Positions 1 through 3,535 of a stretch of 5,696 nucleotides of DNA are shown in pieces. The translations under genes were made by a program, and so were the position numbers. The notes beneath the pieces were generated by a model. That model ran no database searches, was not told the DNA's origin, and saw only the letters and a program-made list of their open reading frames with translations. Positions within the stretch are counted from its first letter, which is position 1, and each line of letters opens with the position of its first letter. This DNA is from an uncultured Eubacteriales bacterium. Its GTDB lineage: Bacteria; Bacillota; Clostridia; Christensenellales; UBA1242. The DNA lies in the NCBI GenBank assembly GCA_948971535.1, contig CARFEX010000041.1, forward strand, positions 1 through 5,696, read 5' to 3'.

Positions 1-65
1 AGGTTGTTGATATACTCATTTAATTTAAAATTGTCTTGATATTCTATGTAATCACAATTTATCAT
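1..65 (-). CDS. Partial hypothetical protein, N-terminus only
   Basis: The first 21 codons of a minus-strand gene that runs off the left edge. The start is ATG at 65, preceded by a perfect AGGAG (75-71) with 5 nt spacing. The visible protein begins M-I-N-C-D-Y-I-E-Y-Q-D and is polar, rich in Asn, Tyr and Asp. It is too short to assign to a family. It lies downstream of the regulator/membrane-protein operon on the same strand. A terminator-like hairpin ends only about 6 nt upstream of its ribosome-binding site, so its expression may depend on read-through. No independent promoter is obvious between 66 and 164. Confidence 0.6.
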   Translation of the reverse strand, partial: MINCDYIEYQDNFKLNEYINN

Positions 66-80
66 AAATTCTCCTAAAAT

Positions 81-131
81 AAAAAAGCACATAAACTACT
101 CTAACTTCTTGTTAGGAATGTGTCTATGCAC
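81..131 (-). terminator. Terminator-like hairpin, possible attenuator
   Basis: Read on the minus strand, GUGCAUAGAC (131-122) pairs along its whole length with GUUUAUGUGC (96-87), using three G-U wobbles. Inside it a second stem, CUAAC/GUUAG, closes a 5-nt loop (115-101). A run of six T (86-81), then A and four more T, follows. On the plus strand the wobbles become mismatches, so the structure favours minus-strand RNA. It most simply ends the operon that stops at 164. However, the T-run leads straight into the AGGAG of the next gene (start 65), which is also what a read-through-controlled leader would look like. Confidence 0.55.
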
Positions 132-163
132 TTAATCTGTTCTCTATGGAATCTTATTTAGTT

Positions 164-892
164 TTATTTTTTATTGGTTGCAGTCTGCATCATTGCTTGA
201 AGTTTTCCATAGCAATCTTTAATTAAAATGATTGCATTCTTGTATTCTGCAGAATTTTTATTAACTTCTTTATTTACAAATACAAAAGTAAAATTTGAAA
301 AGTCTATATTTTTGAAATAAACCACTAGTTCAAGTTTTTTGCACAACTGCTTTGTTGTTGACATGTTTTTTGCACCTAAAATTGCACCTAATGTTCCAAA
401 AGCCCAATCACCTATCATTGCACCAGCAATTGAGTATTTTATTTTTGAATCAGAATCTTCAAGTATTTCTAACTCTGCTATGTCGGAGAAATTAAAAACT
501 GGAGATATAACTTTTTCAATATTTGTTATGACTAATTCTTGAGTTTTGGCATTGTAATTTATATTATTATTCACACCACATGCCAAGATATTTGGGAAAT
601 CATTAGAAACAAACATTGTGCTTGATTGTTTCTTAAACTGCTTTTCAAATGCTGTCATAATGCAAGATATAGCAGTTGCTATTAAAAGAACTCCAGTAAA
701 AATTCTCCAAAATGTTGACCGGATAAAAATCAAACAGACAATACCAGAAACCAAAAATAATACAGAACAAGCAATATTTTCTTTTTGTGTTTTTGATAAA
801 ACTTTTGTATTTACCCTTTTTGCCGATTTCTTTTTCATTTTTTCTAATGCCTTCATGTCTTTAGGGTTATTGATATCAAACTCTTTGCCCAT
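164..892 (-). CDS. Two-helix membrane protein with glycine-zipper / PH-like C-terminal domain
   Basis: A 242-residue protein. The start is ATG 892, with AGGAG just upstream; earlier in-frame codons would overlap the preceding gene, which ends at 894. Residues 1-38 are Lys-rich and probably cytoplasmic. Residues about 39-57 and 60-79 form two adjacent hydrophobic helices, a hairpin membrane anchor. Residues about 130-236 resemble the PH-like domain of small Firmicutes membrane proteins (often SHOCT or DUF4428 associated): a 'DIAELEILEDSDSK' strand region, a Gly/Ala zipper G-A-M-I-G-x4-G-x2-G-A-I-L-G-A at 157-174, then beta-rich sequence and a final helix. The function of such proteins is not established. 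It is co-transcribed with the small regulator upstream, separated by one base. That pairing suggests a lysogeny-expressed membrane protein, perhaps for exclusion of other phages, but this is inference. Confidence 0.75.
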   Translation of the reverse strand: MGKEFDINNPKDMKALEKMKKKSAKRVNTKVLSKTQKENIACSVLFLVSGIVCLIFIRSTFWRIFTGVLLIATAISCIMTAFEKQFKKQSSTMFVSNDFPNILACGVNNNINYNAKTQELVITNIEKVISPVFNFSDIAELEILEDSDSKIKYSIAGAMIGDWAFGTLGAILGAKNMSTTKQLCKKLELVVYFKNIDFSNFTFVFVNKEVNKNSAEYKNAIILIKDCYGKLQAMMQTATNKK

Positions 893-893
893 C

Positions 894-1145
894 CTATTCT
901 CCTTTTCTCTCAACAAATTTAATTTCAAGGTCAAAACCCATTGCATTAGCAATTGCTTCAATGTTGCCTATTTGTTGCAAACCGTTTATTATCATTCTTG
1001 AGTAGTTCTGTTTGGTTTTGCCAAGACTTTTTGCCAACTGCACATCTTTTGTTTTGGTTAATGCCTTAACTCTGGCAATCTCACCTATAATTTGTGAATT
1101 AACCTTATCACTTGCAGTAAACTTTTGATATTTTTTCTCTTCCAT
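894..1145 (-). CDS. Small Xre-type helix-turn-helix regulator
   Basis: An 83-residue protein. The start is ATG 1145, with GGAG a few bases upstream; an upstream in-frame start at 1184 is unlikely because the promoter -10 box would lie inside the coding sequence. Residues about 20-70 form one Xre/Cro-like domain: V-Q-L-A-K-S-L-G is helix 2 and the turn, and T-K-Q-N-Y-S-R-M-I-I-N-G is the recognition helix, matching the usual 'LAxxLGxSxxxxSxxxxG' pattern. The tail 'IEAIANAMGFDLEIKFV' matches the last helix and strand of many phage repressor-like proteins. There is no sensor or protease domain, so it is a minimal DNA binder. It is first in a two-gene operon, and a 12-bp palindrome overlaps the -35 box of its own promoter, which would suit autoregulation. 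Confidence 0.8.
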   Translation of the reverse strand: MEEKKYQKFTASDKVNSQIIGEIARVKALTKTKDVQLAKSLGKTKQNYSRMIINGLQQIGNIEAIANAMGFDLEIKFVERKGE

Positions 1146-1174
1146 ATTATTCTCCGATTTATGTTTCTGCAACA

Positions 1175-1203
1175 ATATTAGCATATAATTTTTGACTTGT
1201 CAA
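1175..1203 (-). promoter_or_regulatory. Promoter of the regulator/membrane-protein operon
   Basis: On the minus strand a perfect -35 TTGACA (1203-1198), a 17-bp spacer and a -10 TAATAT (1180-1175). The predicted transcription start is A at about 1168, giving a 23-nt leader with GGAG before ATG 1145. This is a sigma-70/SigA type promoter. Confidence 0.8.
1192..1203. promoter_or_regulatory. 12-bp palindrome over the -35 box, candidate operator
   Basis: TTGAC-TT-GTCAA is a perfect 5-bp inverted repeat with a 2-bp centre. It covers the -35 box of the regulator promoter. A protein bound here would block RNA polymerase, so it is a good candidate site for the adjacent helix-turn-helix protein. The GTCAA half-site recurs at 1327, 1353, 1415 and 1613, and as TTGAC at 1669. 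Confidence 0.45.
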
Positions 1204-1237
1204 CGATTTTTTAATACTTTTATGAAAATTTTTACAC

Positions 1238-1296
1238 AAAAAAAAGAAACTGGCAGTATTGGGCAAACACTACTAAGCCCTTTTTCCAATTTCTTT
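1238..1296 (-). ncRNA. Putative ~59-nt small hairpin RNA
   Basis: Predicted from a perfect promoter (1303-1331) to an intrinsic terminator. The RNA starts at about 1296. A 10-bp stem pairs 1295-1286 with 1253-1244 (AAGAAAUUGG with CCAGUUUCUU, one G-U). An A5 / 7-nt internal loop follows, then a GGGC/GCCC stem (1280-1277 with 1264-1261) closing a 12-nt apical loop UUAGUAGUGUUU. Eight T (1245-1238) follow the stem, so the outer stem also works as the terminator. The G-U pair becomes a C-A mismatch on the other strand, which favours minus-strand RNA. The loop segment GUAGUGUUU is perfectly complementary to 1762-1770, codons 2-5 of the first gene of the plus-strand operon. This suggests a trans-acting antisense regulator. 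No known RNA family is recognised. Confidence 0.55.
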
Positions 1297-1302
1297 TCTT
1301 TG

Positions 1303-1331
1303 ATTATATCACCAATTTTTGCTCATGTCAA
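1303..1331 (-). promoter_or_regulatory. Perfect consensus promoter for the small RNA
   Basis: On the minus strand TTGACA (1331-1326), 17-bp spacer, TATAAT (1308-1303), with TGA directly before the -10 box (an extended -10). It is the strongest promoter by inspection in the window, and no protein gene follows within 150 bases. The -35 box is half of an inverted repeat TGTCA-N8-TGACA (1326-1343), a possible operator. Confidence 0.8.
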
Positions 1332-1443
1332 TATTTTATGACACAAAATTAAGTCAATTGATAATCTTTTAGCAATTTTTTATCACTATACTGGCAATCT
1401 TTTCAACTTTTATTGTCAATTCACCCTTTAAAATGAAAAATGT

Positions 1444-1480
1444 GCATTAGGGTTTCCTTGAATGCCCTTTTTGTTTTTTC
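1444..1480 (+). terminator. Weak terminator-like hairpin
   Basis: GCATT (1444-1448) pairs with AATGC (1461-1465). AGG/CCT (1449-1451 with 1456-1458) can extend the stem across a 2-nt bulge to a GTTT loop. A CCTTTTTGTTTTTT tract follows. No convincing plus-strand promoter lies upstream, so it may have another role or none. Confidence 0.3.
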
Positions 1481-1509
1481 TGCCTTTTTAAAAGTTTGCT
1501 TAGTGTATG

Positions 1510-1532
1510 GGCTCACCTTAATATGGTGGGTC
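1510..1532 (+). repeat. Hairpin with TTAATAT loop
   Basis: GGCTCACC (1510-1517) pairs with GGTGGGTC (1525-1532) over 8 bp, with two wobbles that would be mismatches on the other strand, around the loop TTAATAT. A G+C-rich stem exposing an AT-rich loop in noncoding DNA resembles rolling-circle nick sites in general shape, but no Rep gene lies in the window. It could equally be part of an RNA. Confidence 0.35.
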
Positions 1533-1544
1533 GGCTTGTATATA

Positions 1545-1611
1545 GGGGATGGGGTGGCACTTCAAAAATAAGAACAAACCAAAGCAAAGAGACCAAACTA
1601 CACCCCCACCC
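1545..1611. repeat. Long G-rich/C-rich imperfect inverted repeat
   Basis: GGGGATGGGGTG (1545-1556) is nearly complementary to CACCCCCACCC (1601-1611): six contiguous pairs (1551-1556 with 1601-1606), then more after small bulges. The 44-base segment between them is purine-rich. The arms stand out against DNA that is otherwise about 70% A+T by eye. Function unknown. Confidence 0.4.
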
Positions 1612-1629
1612 AGTCAATAAAAAAGTTAT

Positions 1630-1671
1630 AAAAATATTAAAATTTTATTGAAAAGTATTAAAATATTGTTG
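1630..1671 (+). repeat. 21-bp tandem direct repeat upstream of the plus-strand promoter
   Basis: Copy 1 (1630-1650) and copy 2 (1651-1671) match at 18 of 21 positions, sharing AAAA-N-TATTAAAAT and ending TTG. The 21-bp period is two helical turns, so both copies face the same side of the DNA. Copy 2 runs into the -35 box. This suits paired binding sites for an activator or repressor, or an A-tract UP element. Confidence 0.5.
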
Positions 1672-1697
1672 ACTTATATATAATATTATGTTATTAT
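1669..1697 (+). promoter_or_regulatory. Promoter of the four-gene operon
   Basis: TTGACT (1669-1674), 17-bp spacer and TATTAT (1692-1697), with TGT just upstream of the -10 box (extended -10). A TATAAT at 1695-1700 is an alternative -10 but with a 20-bp spacer. The start is predicted near A1704, giving a leader of about 53 nt before ATG 1757. Confidence 0.65.
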
Positions 1698-1705
1698 AAT
1701 AGCAA

Positions 1706-1728
1706 GTTAGGGACATCATACACCTAAC
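1706..1728 (+). promoter_or_regulatory. Inverted repeat at the start of the operon leader
   Basis: GTTAGG (1706-1711) and CCTAAC (1723-1728) form a perfect 6-bp inverted repeat with an 11-bp centre, beginning about 2 nt after the predicted transcription start. It could be an operator just downstream of the promoter, or a 5'-end stem-loop that stabilises the mRNA. Confidence 0.4.
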
Positions 1729-1756
1729 AAATATAATAAAAGGAGATAAAAAAAGT

Positions 1757-2176
1757 ATGAAAAACACTACACAAGCCGAAACATCGGCACAAACAAAGAC
1801 CCCAGCAACACAAAGCATTTTGAAATATGTTGCCTGGTGCAAGGAGCAAGGCAAAAGGCCACAAGACGCCCAAAGCTTGCAAGAGTATGGCATAAAAGAC
1901 CAAAAAGGAAGTTTTGAACTTATGCCAAAGTTTAGCAATGTTAAAAGTTTTTATAACAAAGCAAACATAATACAGAATGGAGCAACTCTAACATTAAGAA
2001 GTTACAACACAAACATTTTAAATTTTAATATTATAACAAAGCAAATTACATGGTTATGTAATAAAGAATGGGCTTACACATTAACAACAAATAGACATAT
2101 TAACGAATTTTTAAAACAGAACAACCAACCAGCATTAACCAAAAAAGAAATTTTAAAATTTGCGGGGGTGGCATAA
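1757..2176 (+). CDS. Phage/mobile-element protein with SYNT...TxRHINEFL motif (DUF8033-like)
   Basis: A 139-residue protein, first gene of the operon. ATG 1757 follows AGGAG (1741-1745) at good spacing. Residues 1-20 are Thr/Gln/Ala-rich and look disordered; 20-45 may be a short helical segment (ILKYVAWCKEQGKRPQDAQ). Residues about 58-122 match a small domain common in Firmicutes phages and integrative elements: S-F-Y-N-K-A, then L-R-S-Y-N-T, then beta-strands, then L-T-T-N-R-H-I-N-E-F-L-K-Q. I recall similar proteins annotated as DUF8033, but that label is from memory. No function is known. Codons 2-5 include the 9 nt complementary to the small-RNA loop. Its end is fused to the next gene's ribosome-binding site, one base before the next ATG. 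Confidence 0.75.
   Translation: MKNTTQAETSAQTKTPATQSILKYVAWCKEQGKRPQDAQSLQEYGIKDQKGSFELMPKFSNVKSFYNKANIIQNGATLTLRSYNTNILNFNIITKQITWLCNKEWAYTLTTNRHINEFLKQNNQPALTKKEILKFAGVA
2164..2172 (+). promoter_or_regulatory. Ribosome-binding site GGGGGTGGC of the second operon gene
   Basis: It lies inside the last codons of the first gene, 5 nt before ATG 2178, and fixes that start over the in-frame upstream start at 2160. The same nine bases recur before the third gene. Confidence 0.6.
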
Positions 2177-2177
2177 T

Positions 2178-2873
2178 ATGAAAAAGTATTTTGATTTTGG
2201 TTGTATAGATTATTTTGACAAAGGCGAAGAAGTAAACAAAATAAAAGTTGAAGCCGAACTCAAGGGAGAAGATACAGACCGCCCAACATTTACAGCAAGT
2301 GGCACAATTTATAATAAATACAAAACCGAAACGGTTGCCGGTGGGCAATGCTTAGACACAATAAAAGAATATTTAAAAGATAACAACAAAGAATTTAATA
2401 TACTTTTTAAAATGTGGCAAAAATACCATTTAAACGACATGCACCCAGAGTGTGAGCATCAAAGGGCTTTAAAATGGGACAAACAAGCCGGAGAAGAAAT
2501 AAAAATATATAAATATACTTTAAATACTGATACAATAAGCCAACAAGACAAATTAAAACAAGATTTTTTAAAAGCTTTAGAAAATGGCGAAACAATAACA
2601 GCAACACCAGAACAACAAAAAATATTAAAATTAAACTACTTCTATGATTCACCAATTGAAGACATAGGAGAATTAAAAAAGTATTATAAATTTAAAGAGA
2701 TAGAAACAAAACTCAAAGGATGGACAACACCAGAAGAACACCCAGCCGGAATATTAGGGAAAATTTGCCCAGTTTGTGGCTACAAATACGGTCATGGTTG
2801 GCAATATTTACCAATAGAACCCCAAGACCTTATAAAAATTAAAAACTTGTTAGGGGGTGGCAACAATGAATAA
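2178..2873 (+). CDS. Conserved phage-type protein with HLNDMHPxCEHQ motif and C-terminal CPVCG
   Basis: A 231-residue, probably cytoplasmic protein with no signal or membrane segment. Residues about 36-100 carry the family signature: F-T-A-S-G-T-I-Y-N, then G-G-Q-C-L-D-x-I (55-62), then W-Q-K-Y-H-L-N-D-M-H-P-E-C-E-H-Q (80-95). The conserved Cys58, His84, His89, Cys92 and His94 could bind a metal. Residues 120-180 are Lys/Glu-rich and helical. The C-terminus has C-P-V-C-G-Y-K-Y-G-H-G-W (197-208), a two-Cys knuckle followed by L-P-I-E-P-Q-D-L-I-K-I-K. Proteins of this type are frequent in Firmicutes phages, plasmids and integrative elements and lack a known role. It overlaps the next gene by 8 nt, indicating translational coupling. 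Confidence 0.75.
   Translation: MKKYFDFGCIDYFDKGEEVNKIKVEAELKGEDTDRPTFTASGTIYNKYKTETVAGGQCLDTIKEYLKDNNKEFNILFKMWQKYHLNDMHPECEHQRALKWDKQAGEEIKIYKYTLNTDTISQQDKLKQDFLKALENGETITATPEQQKILKLNYFYDSPIEDIGELKKYYKFKEIETKLKGWTTPEEHPAGILGKICPVCGYKYGHGWQYLPIEPQDLIKIKNLLGGGNNE
2853..2861 (+). promoter_or_regulatory. Ribosome-binding site GGGGGTGGC of the third operon gene
   Basis: It sits within the Gly-Gly-Gly codons at the end of the second gene, 4 nt before ATG 2866. It decides for ATG 2866 over the GTG at 2857, which lies inside the site itself. Confidence 0.65.
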
Positions 2874-3042
2874 ATACCAATTGGACAAACGAAAAGCACA
2901 GAATAAGGCGGCAGAGTGGCAACACAAAGCCGCCGACACTTGCCAAAGTTACGGCGAACTCTTGGAAGCTAGCAACTATTTTTATAAGTTGGGCAAAAAA
3001 TACGGTTTAATTAAAGAATTTAGAGAGAATGGCATTATTTAA
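2866..3042 (+). CDS. Small conserved phage-type protein ending KYGLIKEFRENGII
   Basis: A 58-residue basic, helical protein. The N-terminal half is Lys/Ala/Gln-rich (A-Q-N-K-A-A-E-W-Q at 11-19), followed by S-Y-G-E-L (28-32). It ends K-L-G-K-K-Y-G-L-I-K-E-F-R-E-N-G-I-I (41-58). The same order (EWQ, then S-x-GEL, then a G-x-x-YGL-x-(K/R)-EF-x-ENGI end) is seen in many short unnamed proteins of Firmicutes phages and mobile elements, often near homologues of the two preceding genes. It is probably a real gene with unknown function. Translation likely depends on ribosomes finishing the preceding gene, as the two overlap by 8 nt. Confidence 0.75.
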   Translation: MNKYQLDKRKAQNKAAEWQHKAADTCQSYGELLEASNYFYKLGKKYGLIKEFRENGII

Positions 3043-3050
3043 GAGGTGGC
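3043..3050 (+). promoter_or_regulatory. Ribosome-binding site GAGGTGGC of the 24-codon gene
   Basis: Starts right after the stop codon of the third gene and ends 3 nt before ATG 3054. GAGGTG is close to the full Shine-Dalgarno match, and this is the main evidence that the short frame is translated. Confidence 0.6.
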
Positions 3051-3053
3051 GCA

Positions 3054-3128
3054 ATGTTTAAGTATTTAATAATGTTATTTGTGGCACTTGGTGAATTTAC
3101 AAAACAAATCAACAAAAAATTTAAGTAA
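3054..3128 (+). CDS. 24-residue small hydrophobic-basic peptide
   Basis: ATG 3054 to TAA 3128, preceded by GAGGTGGC and 11 nt after the third gene's stop. The peptide has a short hydrophobic stretch (Y-L-I-M-L-F-V-A-L, residues 4-12), then G-E-F-T-K-Q-I-N, and a basic end K-K-F-K. The hydrophobic part is short for a full membrane span, so it may sit in or on the membrane surface. The operon terminator begins at its stop codon, which supports it as a deliberate last gene. It could be a small membrane effector, a toxin-like peptide or a phage-specific microprotein. No homologue is recognised. Confidence 0.5.
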   Translation: MFKYLIMLFVALGEFTKQINKKFK

Positions 3129-3155
3129 AAAGAGAGTTAAAGCTCTCTTTTTTTT
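3127..3155 (+). terminator. Intrinsic terminator of the four-gene operon, bidirectional
   Basis: AGAGAG (3131-3136) pairs with CTCTCT (3143-3148) around a TTAAAG loop, followed by eight T (3148-3155). A-T pairs extend the stem into the flanking A and T runs. The minus strand has the same stem followed by five T, so it can also stop transcripts from the convergent operon. Confidence 0.85.
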
Positions 3156-3228
3156 AGTGTTAAATATAACCCACTACCCCAGACATAAGCATCACTATAA
3201 AATCAAGCATTTAAAAAGTTGCTTTGTT

Positions 3229-3513
3229 ATCTTTTTCTTCCCATACATTAACAAATCTTTTTCGGCATTTCCACACATAAAAATCTTTTTTTATTCAATC
3301 TTTTTCTAATATTTATATATTATTACATATCTTTTTCACAAAAAAAGTAGGGTTAAATCTTTTTCCCTACTCTTTCTATATCTTTATCACCTTGTGTGGC
3401 TCATTCTTTTGGGGTTTAGAGAGTTATTTCATATATCCTTGAAGAATTTACCACAAAAATCTTTTTCGTGCATTCTAGGTGCCAAAAAATCAATATTTTC
3501 GCAAATCTTTTTC
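3229..3513 (-). repeat. Direct-repeat array of ATCTTTTTC (GAAAAAGAT), iteron- or pac-like
   Basis: Seven exact copies of ATCTTTTTC begin at 3229, 3255, 3298, 3329, 3357, 3459 and 3505, and one-mismatch copies at 3283 (ATCTTTTTT) and 3380 (ATCTTTATC). All are in one orientation, usually preceded by A or AA. Start-to-start spacing over the first seven is 26, 28, 15, 31, 28 and 23 bases. An eighth exact copy lies at 3821 inside the neighbouring terminase-like gene. By rough base composition, far fewer than one copy is expected in 285 bp. The array fills the gap between convergent operons, and I see no gene in 3156-3535. Candidate roles are binding sites for the terminase small subunit or iterons for a replication protein. 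Confidence 0.75.
3339..3371 (-). terminator. Intrinsic terminator of the minus-strand operon
   Basis: On the minus strand AGTAGGG (3371-3365) pairs perfectly with CCCTACT (3352-3346) around a 12-nt loop, followed by seven T (3346-3340). It lies about 165 bases after the stop of the terminase-like gene. The loop is largely one copy of the GAAAAAGAT repeat. Confidence 0.8.
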
Positions 3514-3535
3514 CAAAGTTTGAGAAATGCTCAAA

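Larger units (their letters stand above)
1332..1629. other. Noncoding control region with structured DNA
   Basis: No reading frame here combines a ribosome-binding site with a recognisable protein. From 1332 to about 1440 the DNA is AT-rich, with GTCAAT boxes at 1353 and 1415 and an 8-bp palindrome TCAATTGA at 1354-1361. From about 1500 to 1615 it is clearly G+C-richer than its surroundings and contains a hairpin and a long G-rich/C-rich inverted repeat, listed separately. This may be an operator region, a second structured RNA or a replication origin. The sequence alone does not decide. Confidence 0.5.

Noticed and set aside
618..1001. 127-codon plus-strand frame
   Set aside because: It lies opposite the membrane-protein and regulator genes, which have good starts, ribosome-binding sites and a promoter.
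1146..1184. Longer start for the helix-turn-helix gene at 1184
   Set aside because: The -10 box (1175-1180) and predicted transcription start (1168) lie within the added segment, and ATG 1145 has its own GGAG.
1387..1392. Plus-strand promoter with TATACT as -10
   Set aside because: No acceptable -35 sequence lies 16-18 bp upstream.
1501..1615. tRNA or known riboswitch in the G+C-richer noncoding stretch
   Set aside because: No cloverleaf arms, T-loop sequence or recognisable riboswitch core could be found; only simple inverted repeats are visible.
1523..1651. 42-codon plus-strand frame starting at ATG 1523
   Set aside because: It has no Shine-Dalgarno sequence, lies over the structured inverted repeats, and the protein resembles nothing known to me.
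1645..1938. 97-codon minus-strand frame opposite the operon promoter and first gene
   Set aside because: It is antisense to a gene with strong family signatures, rich in Cys/Phe as expected of a shadow frame, and crosses the operon promoter.
3229..3513. CRISPR array
   Set aside because: The repeat is only 9 bp, spacing is irregular (15-79 bases start to start), and no cas gene is near.
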